A stretch of DNA of 45,717 nucleotides, from positions 1 to 45,717 of IMG/VR virus record IMGVR_UViG_3300020470_000032; one strand, given 5' to 3'. The notes beneath the pieces were generated by a model. It did no database searches. It was not told the DNA's origin and was given only the letters and a program-made list of their open reading frames with translations. Below, in pieces: positions 25,503-32,533 of the stretch (its first letter is position 1; every line of letters begins with the position of its first letter). The stretch is from a virus. The translations under genes were made by a program, and so were the position numbers.

Positions 25503-26885
25503 ATGTTCAAATCAGAGCAATTGCTTGAGAAGTGGTCTCCACTAATCAAGCATGAAGAACTCCCTGAGATTACAGACTCACATCGTAAGAATGTAACCGC
25601 AGTTCTTCTAGAAAACCAAGAAAAATTCCTCAAAGAAGAGAAGCTTCTTACTGAGGCAGCACCTACCAACTCTACTGGTACTGGTGTACAGAATTTTGAT
25701 CCTGTATTGATCAGTCTTATCAGACGTTCAATGCCTAACTTGATCGCTTATGATATTGCTAGTGTTCAGCCAATGTCTGGACCTACTGGTCTTATCTTCG
25801 CAATGCGTTCACGTTACGCTGCACAGGACGGCAACGAAGCATTATTCAACGAGCCCAACGCTGGTTATTCAGGTGGTGGAGCATCTGGATACGATGTTAC
25901 TGCTGGTTATACAGGCGGTGCAACTGGTGCTAACGCTTCTGCTAACAACGATGCTGAGGGTGACAACCCAGGTATCTTGAACGACACCTCAACATATAGT
26001 AACCACCGTTATGAGGTTACTGGTGACGCTCAAGGAATGACAACATCAGCCGCTGAGACACTTGGCGATGGTGGTGGCACAAACTTCCGTGAGATGGCAT
26101 TCAGCATCGAGAAGGTTGCTGTTACAGCTCGCTCACGTGCTTTGAAAGCTGAGTACAGTTTAGAACTTGCTCAAGACTTGAGAGCAATCCACGGTCTTGA
26201 TGCTGAGGCTGAGTTGGCTAATATCTTGTCAACTGAGATCCTCGCTGAGATCAACCGTGAAGTTATTCGTTCTATCTACGTAACAGCACGTCCAGGTGCT
26301 CAGAATAATACAGCAACTGCTGGAATATTCGACCTAGACCTCGACTCAAACGGTAGATGGTCTGTTGAGAAATTCAAGGGACTTCTCTTCCAAGTTGAGC
26401 GTGAAGCTAACGCAATCGCACAAGAGACTCGTAGAGGAAAGGGTAATATCATCGTCTGCTCTGCTGACGTTGCTTCTGCTCTTACAATGGCAGGTGTACT
26501 TGATTACACTCCAGCACTCAATGCAAACCTTAATGTTGATGACACTGGCTCTACTTACGCTGGTACAATCAATGGTAAGTTCAAGGTTTACATCGACCCT
26601 TACTCTGCTAACCTAATGGATGACCACTACTTCGTAGTTGGTTACAAAGGTTCTTCTCCATATGACGCAGGACTGTTCTATTGCCCATACGTTCCTCTAC
26701 AGATGGTTCGTGCAGTTGGTCAGGACACATTCCAGCCAAAAATTGGATTCAAGACTCGTTACGGAATGCAAGCAAACCCATTCAGCACAGGTGCTGTCAA
26801 TGATGCGACACAACCTACTGCTGGTATTGGATCTGCTAACGCTAACCGTTACTACAGACGTACCTTGGTTCGCAACCTTATGTAA
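25503..26885 (+). CDS. gp23: gp23 major capsid protein
   Basis: A 460-residue HK97-fold capsid subunit. The conserved blocks are DPVLISLIRRSMPNLIAYDI, then SVQPMSGPTGLIFAMRSRY, FSIEKVAVTARSRALKAEYS and LELAQDLRAIHGLDAEAELA. The ending GIGSANANRYYRRTLVRNLM is typical. The N-terminal 51 residues form the scaffold-binding peptide; LLTE|A at 48-52 fits the gp21 cleavage rule and corresponds to the Glu65-Ala66 cut of T4. Shorter than T4 gp23 (521), as in other cyanophages. A UUCG-loop terminator follows. The 59-base leader has no exact TATAAATA, so it may rely on the gp22 promoter or a variant element. Confidence 0.97.
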   Translation: MFKSEQLLEKWSPLIKHEELPEITDSHRKNVTAVLLENQEKFLKEEKLLTEAAPTNSTGTGVQNFDPVLISLIRRSMPNLIAYDIASVQPMSGPTGLIFAMRSRYAAQDGNEALFNEPNAGYSGGGASGYDVTAGYTGGATGANASANNDAEGDNPGILNDTSTYSNHRYEVTGDAQGMTTSAAETLGDGGGTNFREMAFSIEKVAVTARSRALKAEYSLELAQDLRAIHGLDAEAELANILSTEILAEINREVIRSIYVTARPGAQNNTATAGIFDLDLDSNGRWSVEKFKGLLFQVEREANAIAQETRRGKGNIIVCSADVASALTMAGVLDYTPALNANLNVDDTGSTYAGTINGKFKVYIDPYSANLMDDHYFVVGYKGSSPYDAGLFYCPYVPLQMVRAVGQDTFQPKIGFKTRYGMQANPFSTGAVNDATQPTAGIGSANANRYYRRTLVRNLM

Positions 26886-26905
26886 TCCATTCGGATACAT
26901 TTTTC

Positions 26906-26933
26906 AAAAGACTCTCCTTCGGGAGGGTCTTTT
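26906..26933 (+). terminator. Rho-independent terminator with UUCG loop after gp23
   Basis: Arms AAAAGACTCTCC (26906-26917) and GGAGGGTCTTTT (26922-26933) pair over 12 positions with one G-T wobble and close on a C(TTCG)G tetraloop, followed by further Ts. This is a textbook strong terminator placed about 20 bases after the gp23 stop. Confidence 0.95.
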
Positions 26934-26941
26934 TTATGCAC

Positions 26942-26948
26942 CTAAATA
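26942..26948 (+). promoter_or_regulatory. Late-promoter-like CTAAATA box for cpeT
   Basis: CTAAATATT lies between the gp23 terminator and the cpeT start, 20 bases before the ATG at 26969. Since the terminator blocks upstream transcription, a start here is needed for the following genes. Confidence 0.5.
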
Positions 26949-26968
26949 TTAAAGATTGATTATGTAAT

Positions 26969-27403
26969 ATGTTGAAAGAAGAATTTCTTGAATTGCTTAT
27001 TCATAATTGGGACAACCTTGAACAGGCTCAGGGGTATCCTACTGAATATGCATACTGTCATTATGATTGGTCTATGGAAGATGGTGTACTAAAGTCTAAA
27101 CAATGGTATGACCACAACATGCAGGTGTATCGTGAGAGAACACATGGTATTGAAGAACATCTGCATAATATTATTCTCCATATAGACGGACAGAATGCTC
27201 GTATAATTTTTGCAAAACAACGTGATCATTGGATAGGTGAATCTGAAAAGGATGCCATGACAAAAAGTGGTGTCAAAATAGAATCACGAATTACTCTATC
27301 ATCTACTGAGTTTACTTCAATGGATAGGGGTATAGATTCTAATGGTAAGATTGTTTGGGGTAAACAAAAGGGAGCATTCATCTTTAAACATACGAATAAA
27401 TAA
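26969..27403 (+). CDS. cpeT: CpeT-type phycobiliprotein lyase
   Basis: A 144-residue protein of the CpeT/CpcT family, lipocalin-like lyases that attach bilins to phycobiliproteins. Family features are NWDNLEQAQGYPTEYAYCHY at the start (equivalent to the 'F-x-N-x-x-Q-A ... P' opening), QWYDHNMQVYRERTHGI (the Y-R-x-R motif) and the strongly conserved ending SMDRGIDSNGKIVWGKQKGA followed by FIF. It is shorter than cyanobacterial CpeT (about 200), lacking much of the Gly-Cys middle region, as known for phage forms. Together with PebS in this window it points to handling of phycoerythrobilin during infection. It is the first gene after the capsid terminator. Confidence 0.85.
   Translation: MLKEEFLELLIHNWDNLEQAQGYPTEYAYCHYDWSMEDGVLKSKQWYDHNMQVYRERTHGIEEHLHNIILHIDGQNARIIFAKQRDHWIGESEKDAMTKSGVKIESRITLSSTEFTSMDRGIDSNGKIVWGKQKGAFIFKHTNK
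27395..27402 (+). promoter_or_regulatory. Late-promoter-like AATAAATA box before the gp3 candidate
   Basis: AATAAATA overlaps the cpeT stop, 12 bases before the next ATG. The leader would be very short, so it is a weak candidate. Confidence 0.3.
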
Positions 27404-27414
27404 TAATAAAACTC

Positions 27415-28011
27415 ATGGCAGCAATACTAGAAAATAGAAATTTCTTAGCACCTACTGGCTTTAATTTTGTATTACAAAAAGCACAGGCGGTAGATTTCTT
27501 CTGCCAGAGTGCGAATGTACCATCGGTTTCGATGATACCAACAACTCAACCAGGAAGACTTAGGAATATTCCAGTACCAGGAGATGAATTATACTATGAA
27601 GATCTTACAGTAAGATTTTTAGTAGATGAAGAGATGAGAAATTATCTTGAAATTCATGACTGGTTGACAACATTAGGATTTCCAGAGTATTGGGGACAGT
27701 ATGATTTTGAAGAGAAGACTGCAGAGACAACTGGATATGCTTCAGCAGATCTGCAAAATTCAAGGGTTACTTATTCCAGAAAGGATAAGTATGAAAGGTC
27801 AGATGCTGCTCTTCAAATTCTCAATAGTAACTATAATGTTATTCAAACAATAAGATTCAAAGAGATCTTTCCTATATCTCTTTCTACATTGACATTTGAT
27901 ACAGTAGCATCTGATGTTCAATACTTGAGTGCTTCGGCTACTTTCAAATACACAACTTATAATATCGTATCTGGATCAGGAACTACCACTGACGGAAACT
28001 GGATAAATTAA
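27415..28011 (+). CDS. gp3: Probable gp3 tail completion and sheath stabiliser
   Basis: A 198-residue protein with a tail-tube-like pattern: an N-terminal NFLAPTGFNFVLQKAQAVDF, then CQSANVPSVSM, then VPGDELYYEDLTVRFLVDEE followed by MRNYLEIHDWL. This is the beta-barrel arrangement shared by tube, tube-initiator and tail-terminator proteins. I call it gp3 mainly because T4-like cyanophages place gp3 between gp23 and uvsY. T4 gp3 has 176 residues. The alternative is a gp54-like or second tube-type protein; the sequence itself does not settle this. Confidence 0.6.
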   Translation: MAAILENRNFLAPTGFNFVLQKAQAVDFFCQSANVPSVSMIPTTQPGRLRNIPVPGDELYYEDLTVRFLVDEEMRNYLEIHDWLTTLGFPEYWGQYDFEEKTAETTGYASADLQNSRVTYSRKDKYERSDAALQILNSNYNVIQTIRFKEIFPISLSTLTFDTVASDVQYLSASATFKYTTYNIVSGSGTTTDGNWIN

Positions 28012-28014
28012 ACT

Positions 28015-28440
28015 ATGAACCTTGAAACCCTACAGAAGAAGTGGGAGAAGGATTGTAAGATTGGTGACGAACTAAGTGACGAATCTAAGAAGATACCTTC
28101 TCTTCACTGTGAATATATAACACTCTACAACGAGTTCAATCTAATGAAGAAGAACACCGAGTTCCAACTCAAATGTATGATGAGAGAACGGTGGGAATAT
28201 TATACTGGGAAAGCTGATCCCAAAGTATATGAAAATGAACCTTTTGATTTCAAAGTAATGAAAAATGATGTCGATAGATATCTTTACGGTGATAAAAAGA
28301 TTCAGAAACTTCAGATGAAGATTGAATATCAATCTCAATGTGTATTCTTTTTAGAGTCAGTTCTTACTCAAATAAGAGATAGACAATGGCAGATAAGGAA
28401 TGCGATTGAGTTCCAAAAACTCACGTTAGGATACGGATGA
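28015..28440 (+). CDS. uvsY: UvsY recombination mediator
   Basis: A 141-residue protein like T4 UvsY (137), which loads the UvsX recombinase onto gp32-coated single-stranded DNA. It starts MNLETLQKKWEKDCKIGDEL and contains the conserved EYITLYNEFNLMKK and MMRERWEYYTGKADPKVY motifs. The C-terminal helix FFLESVLTQIRDRQWQIRNA, then IEFQKLTLGYG, is the usual hexamerisation region. It overlaps uvsW by four bases (ATGA), the standard uvsY-uvsW pairing in this phage group. Confidence 0.93.
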   Translation: MNLETLQKKWEKDCKIGDELSDESKKIPSLHCEYITLYNEFNLMKKNTEFQLKCMMRERWEYYTGKADPKVYENEPFDFKVMKNDVDRYLYGDKKIQKLQMKIEYQSQCVFFLESVLTQIRDRQWQIRNAIEFQKLTLGYG

Positions 28441-29894
28441 CCGATTTAGTTGTCTACAAAAAGAATGAAGTTTATCTGAAAGTTGAATGTGAACCACATA
28501 TAAAATACGAGCTATCAGATCAATTTACATTTGAAGTTCCTGAAGCAGCATTTATGCCAGCATATAGGAAGAAGCATTGGGATGGAAAGATTCGTTTATT
28601 CTCTCCTACCACTGGTGAAATCTATTGTGGTTTGTTGGATAGACTAATTACATGGTGTGAAGAGAACCAGTATAAGATAAGTTTTGAAGGGAACAAGTAC
28701 TATGGGGATGTATTAGAATCCAATCCCATGATAACTATGGCAGGAGTCAAACAGTTTATGACTTCTATCACTAAGTTTAGACCAAGGGATTATCAGATCA
28801 AAGCAGTATATCAAGCACTAAAGAATAATAGAAAACTAATTGTATCTCCTACTGCATCAGGTAAGTCAATGATGATTTACACGATAGTAAGATACTTCGT
28901 AGCAAAAGGTGAAAAGATATTGATTGTAGTTCCTACCACATCTTTGGTAGAACAAATGTACAAAGACTTTATGGAATATGGTTGGAACTCAGAAGAGTTT
29001 TGTCATAGAGTCTATGCTGGATATGAAAAAAATACAGATCTACCAGTAACAATTACTACTTGGCAGTCTGTATATAAATTATCTAAACAATATTTTGATG
29101 ACTATACATGTGTCATAGGTGATGAAGCACATCAATTCAAAGCAAAGTCATTGACAAAGATCATGACTAAATTGCATGATGCAAAATATAGAATTGGATT
29201 TACAGGAACACTTGATGGGACACAAACTCATAAGTGGGTATTAGAAGGGTTGTTTGGTCCAGTTGATAAGATAGTAAATACAGAACAATTGATTAGAGAA
29301 GGATATCTTGCTAAGTTCAAAATCAATGTACTTATACTAAAGCATCCAGAACAGGAGTTTGATACTTATGAAGATGAGATTCAATATCTTATTAGTAATG
29401 AAGTAAGGAATAATTTTATAAAAAATCTAGCTCTAGATTTAGAAGGTAATACTCTGATACTGTATAGTAGGGTGGAAACCCACGGAGAAATTCTTTTCAA
29501 TTCTATAAATAGTATTAACTCTGACAGGTTAGTCGCATTCATTCACGGTGGTGTTGACACTGAAGAGCGTGAAAAAGTAAGATCAATTACGGAGCAAGAA
29601 AACAATGCGATTATCGTTGCGAGTTATGGTACTTTTAGTACTGGGATCAATATTAAGCGGTTGCATAATGTCATCTTCGCAAGCCCCTCAAAGTCCAGAA
29701 TACGAAACCTTCAGTCAATAGGTAGAGTACTAAGGAAAGGACAAGCAAAAGATCTAGCAACTTTATATGATGTCTCTGATGACATTACACGTAATGGTAA
29801 GAAAAACTATACGTTGAATCATTTGGTTGAAAGAATCAAAATCTACAATGAAGAAAATTTTGATTATAATATTATAAATGTTGATATCAGGTAA
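28437..29894 (+). CDS. uvsW: UvsW helicase
   Basis: A 485-residue superfamily 2 helicase matching T4 UvsW (about 500). After an N-terminal DNA-binding domain, it carries motif I SPTASGKS (137-144), motif II DEAH (229-232), motif III-like GFTGTL, and motif VI QSIGRVLRKGQAK. UvsW remodels branched DNA, unwinds R-loops and shifts replication from origin- to recombination-dependent initiation. It is coupled to uvsY by a four-base overlap. No catalytic residue is missing. Confidence 0.95.
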   Translation: MTDLVVYKKNEVYLKVECEPHIKYELSDQFTFEVPEAAFMPAYRKKHWDGKIRLFSPTTGEIYCGLLDRLITWCEENQYKISFEGNKYYGDVLESNPMITMAGVKQFMTSITKFRPRDYQIKAVYQALKNNRKLIVSPTASGKSMMIYTIVRYFVAKGEKILIVVPTTSLVEQMYKDFMEYGWNSEEFCHRVYAGYEKNTDLPVTITTWQSVYKLSKQYFDDYTCVIGDEAHQFKAKSLTKIMTKLHDAKYRIGFTGTLDGTQTHKWVLEGLFGPVDKIVNTEQLIREGYLAKFKINVLILKHPEQEFDTYEDEIQYLISNEVRNNFIKNLALDLEGNTLILYSRVETHGEILFNSINSINSDRLVAFIHGGVDTEEREKVRSITEQENNAIIVASYGTFSTGINIKRLHNVIFASPSKSRIRNLQSIGRVLRKGQAKDLATLYDVSDDITRNGKKNYTLNHLVERIKIYNEENFDYNIINVDIR

Positions 29895-29898
29895 CTCT

Positions 29899-30315
29899 AT
29901 GGGAGACGATTTTCACGCAGTAATCAAACTAGTATCTGGCGAAGAGATTTATGCTCAAGCCTCTTGGATTGAAGAAGATCAACTTTTATTAGTAGGTAAT
30001 GCTATTACTATAAAAGAAGATGTTCTAAATCCTCAACCAGGTGTGATGCATCATGTTTTGGTTCCTAACATGTGGATGAAGTTCTCAGGTGAGGATACCT
30101 TTGTTATAGAAAAGCATAAAATTATTACCATCAGCGAATTAGATGATAATGCTATTGAATTTTATGGCGAGTGTTTACAAAAAGCATTAGCTGCCCAAAA
30201 GCAATTCGTCTCTGGTAACAAGACTCGTACAGAAAATAATAAAGGATATGTTTCTAAGGTAGATGATGCTAGAATGCTCTTAGAAAAGTTATATAGGATA
30301 AAACCTAAATCTTAA
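29899..30315 (+). CDS. Small Sm-like protein, function unknown
   Basis: A 138-residue protein beginning MGDDFHAVIKLVSGEEIYAQ. The N-terminal 75 residues (V-I-K-L-V-S-G-E-E-I, then LLLVGNAITIKED and MHHVLVPNMWMKFSGEDTF) resemble an Sm/LSm-type small barrel; the C-terminal half is helical. This fold commonly binds RNA or forms rings, but no catalytic motif is present. I chose the ATG at 29899 because AGG lies seven bases upstream; the ATG at 29878 would add seven residues and overlap uvsW by 17 bases. A terminator follows. The function is unknown. Confidence 0.65.
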   Translation: MGDDFHAVIKLVSGEEIYAQASWIEEDQLLLVGNAITIKEDVLNPQPGVMHHVLVPNMWMKFSGEDTFVIEKHKIITISELDDNAIEFYGECLQKALAAQKQFVSGNKTRTENNKGYVSKVDDARMLLEKLYRIKPKS

Positions 30316-30360
30316 AGTATATCTCTTTTGAACCGCCACACGGTTAGTGTACATGTTTTT

Positions 30361-30385
30361 AGGGGTCTTGTCAAGCCCCTATTTT
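30361..30385 (+). terminator. Rho-independent terminator before gp55
   Basis: Arms AGGGG (30361-30365) and CCCCT (30376-30380) enclose TCTTGTCAAG, in which CTTG/CAAG can pair further, and are followed by ATTTTTG. It closes the uvsY-uvsW unit. The -35 box of the next promoter lies within its loop. Confidence 0.75.
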
Positions 30386-30396
30386 TGTGCTATTAT
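30368..30396 (+). promoter_or_regulatory. Host sigma-70 promoter for gp55
   Basis: TTGTCA (30368-30373), a 17-base spacer and TATTAT (30391-30396), with TGC before the -10, give a near-consensus extended sigma-70 promoter. The gp55 ATG is 23 bases after the -10. Transcription of the late sigma by host RNA polymerase before late gene expression is the expected logic. Confidence 0.75.
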
Positions 30397-30418
30397 ATAT
30401 CCATACAAAAGAAAACCT

Positions 30419-30892
30419 ATGGCTGCCAAACCAGAACATTATGTGAATAATAAAGACTTCTTGGAAGCATTGGTAATTTGGAAAGCCAAGGTAAAGAGAG
30501 CCGAAGAGAATGGTGAACCTAAACCTCAGATCACTAATTACATCGGTTCTTGTTTTCTAAAGATTGCTAATCATTTATCATTCCGTCCCAATTTTGTAAA
30601 CTATATGTTCAAGGATGATATGATATGTGATGGAGTTGAGAACTGTGTACAGTATATTGATAATTTTGATCCAGCAAAATCCAGTAATCCTTTCGCTTAT
30701 TTCACTCAGATTATATACTATGCATTTCTGAGAAGAATACAAAGGGAGAAAAAGCAATTAGAAATAAAGAATAAAATTATAGAACGGTCTGGTTTTGAAC
30801 AATTATTTACAGCAGATGACAATGAAGTGGGCTATAATTTATCTGATATGAATTCGATAAAAGAAAATGTAGAAGTAAAGATGAATCGATGA
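30419..30892 (+). CDS. gp55: gp55 late-transcription sigma factor
   Basis: A 157-residue sigma factor like T4 gp55 (185), which directs host RNA polymerase to TATAAATA late promoters. Conserved segments are NNKDFLEALVIWKAKVKRAE, ITNYIGSCFLKIANHLSFRP followed by NFVNYMFKDDMICDGVENCV, and NPFAYFTQIIYYAFLRRIQR, corresponding to a minimal sigma region 2. I start at the ATG at 30419 (MAAKPEHYVNN), just downstream of a sigma-70 promoter, not at the upstream GTG at 30347. The terminal SLDFLYE-type clamp-binding peptide of T4 gp55 is not recognisable. It overlaps the next gene by ATGA. Confidence 0.92.
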   Translation: MAAKPEHYVNNKDFLEALVIWKAKVKRAEENGEPKPQITNYIGSCFLKIANHLSFRPNFVNYMFKDDMICDGVENCVQYIDNFDPAKSSNPFAYFTQIIYYAFLRRIQREKKQLEIKNKIIERSGFEQLFTADDNEVGYNLSDMNSIKENVEVKMNR

Positions 30893-31233
30893 GCGAGTTT
30901 GGACAAAATCCACAAGCAAAAAGAATGTCACCAGAAATAACAAAAATTGATACACAGGGTATGAGTCTTCCTTCCGACCCTAATTATAAACCATCTGGCA
31001 AAGAACAAAAATATAAACCTGCTGTGGTTACTCCTAGGAGATTGTTTACTCCTGAGTATGCAAAAGAAATGAAGATACTAATCAATGAAGTATTGGATGA
31101 AAGAGAACATAAGAAGAGAATGGAAGGAGCATATGATGATGTAAAACCATTACCACCATCATACTTTGATACTAAACATTTCCAATATCGTGTTGGAGAA
31201 GAAGAACCACCCTACCAAGACTGGACACAATGA
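30889..31233 (+). CDS. Protein between gp55 and gp47, function unknown
   Basis: A 114-residue protein coupled by ATGA overlaps to both gp55 and gp47. The first 60 residues are polar and Pro/Lys rich, probably disordered. Residues about 60-85 form a charged helix (FTPEYAKEMKILINEVLDER) and the end is acidic and aromatic (YRVGEEEPPYQDWTQ). Size and proximity to gp55 make a transcription adapter such as T4 gp33 (112 residues) a thought, but I see no sequence match that proves it. Confidence 0.6.
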   Translation: MSEFGQNPQAKRMSPEITKIDTQGMSLPSDPNYKPSGKEQKYKPAVVTPRRLFTPEYAKEMKILINEVLDEREHKKRMEGAYDDVKPLPPSYFDTKHFQYRVGEEEPPYQDWTQ

Positions 31234-32267
31234 AAGTTGCGATCATAACAGATCAACATTTTGGCATGAGAAAAGGAAGTAAGATCTTCCATGATTTCAT
31301 TGGCAAATTTTATAATGATACATTCTTCCCATACCTAGAAGAAAATAATATAGATACTGTTCTTGACTTAGGTGATACCTTTGACAATAGAAGGAACATT
31401 GATCTATGGTCATTGGAATGGGCTAAGAATAATTATTTCAGTCGTCTTGAAGAGATGGGTATAACGGTACATACTATCGTTGGAAATCATACTGCTTATT
31501 ATAAGAATACAAATAAGATCAATACTATAGATCTATTACTACAGCAATACAATAATCTAATTACATATGATTCACCAACTGATGTTACTATTGGTGGATT
31601 GAAAATTCTATTTGTTCCTTGGATCAATGAGGAAAATAGAATTGAAACAGAATCCTTATTGAAAAAATCTAAGGCAACTGTTTGTATGGGTCATTTAGAA
31701 CTTGCAGGATTTGAAGCACATCCTGGTTACAGTCATATAAATGGTGATAGTGTAGATAAATATAAGAGATTCAAGAAAGTATTTTCTGGTCATTATCATA
31801 CTAAAAGTACTAAAGGTAATGTAACTTATCTTGGTAATCCCTATCAAATATATTGGAATGACTATGGTGATAGAAGAGGATTCCATGAGTTTGATACAGA
31901 AACTTTAGATCTAAAATACATCAAGAATCCATACACAATCTTCAACAAGGTAATGTATGATGATAATACATATAATACCACTGAGGACTTTGATGAATTT
32001 CAAGATCAATATGTAAAGATTATTGTTCAAGAAAAGAATAACTATCTAACATTTGATAAGTTTGTTGAAGGTGTTTATCATGGTGGAGCACATGATGTAA
32101 AAATTATTGAGAACTTTGATCTGAATGCTGAAGAAGATGATTGGGTAGAAGTAGAAGATACTCTTACAACTTTAGAGAAGTATGTAGATGATATAGATAC
32201 TGAAATGGATAAGTCTAATATAAAATCTATTATAAAAAATCTTTATAGAGAAGCGTCTCAAGTCTAA
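31230..32267 (+). CDS. gp47: gp47 recombination nuclease (Mre11-like)
   Basis: A 345-residue metallophosphoesterase matching T4 gp47 (339), the nuclease partner of gp46. The two-metal motifs are visible: ITDQHFG (Asp8, His10), LGDTFDNRR (Asp49), VGNHTAYY (Asn86, His87), MGHLEL (about residue 154) and SGHYHTKS (about 186-193). The gp46/47 complex resects DNA ends to feed UvsX/UvsY recombination. It is coupled to the genes on both sides by short overlaps. Confidence 0.95.
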   Translation: MKVAIITDQHFGMRKGSKIFHDFIGKFYNDTFFPYLEENNIDTVLDLGDTFDNRRNIDLWSLEWAKNNYFSRLEEMGITVHTIVGNHTAYYKNTNKINTIDLLLQQYNNLITYDSPTDVTIGGLKILFVPWINEENRIETESLLKKSKATVCMGHLELAGFEAHPGYSHINGDSVDKYKRFKKVFSGHYHTKSTKGNVTYLGNPYQIYWNDYGDRRGFHEFDTETLDLKYIKNPYTIFNKVMYDDNTYNTTEDFDEFQDQYVKIIVQEKNNYLTFDKFVEGVYHGGAHDVKIIENFDLNAEEDDWVEVEDTLTTLEKYVDDIDTEMDKSNIKSIIKNLYREASQV

Positions 32268-32533
32268 TGTTTATTCTTACTATAGTAGAACAAAGTAGAG
32301 GAGCAAAAGATCAGGCTTATGCTGCCACTATGAAAGATGGTACAAAATCTCTTAGCATTTTTGTTGACAAAGATGACGCAGTACGGTATGCTGGTCTACT
32401 GGAGGCTGATGACCATCCAGCAGTAAAGGTCACAGAGATCCCAGATGAGAACATCATCAAGACCTGTGAGATGATGGGCTATAAGTATTCCATTATTACC
32501 CCCGATGAATTTGTGATTCCAACTACTAAATGA
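32267..32533 (+). CDS. DUF3110 family protein
   Basis: An 88-residue protein with the pattern of DUF3110, a small family typical of cyanobacteria. The diagnostic part is SIFVDKDDAVRYAGLLEADD followed by HPAVKVTEIPDENIIKTCEM and the Gly-Tyr (MMGYKY) ending. The family's biochemical function is unknown. Placement exactly between gp47 and gp46, with one- and four-base overlaps, means it is made with the end-resection complex. It is likely of host origin; I infer no activity. Confidence 0.75.
   Translation: MFILTIVEQSRGAKDQAYAATMKDGTKSLSIFVDKDDAVRYAGLLEADDHPAVKVTEIPDENIIKTCEMMGYKYSIITPDEFVIPTTK

Noticed and set aside
30889-31233. Assignment of the gene after gp55 as late co-activator gp33
   Set aside because: Size and position fit, but there is no recognisable gp33 sequence feature, so it is left as unknown.
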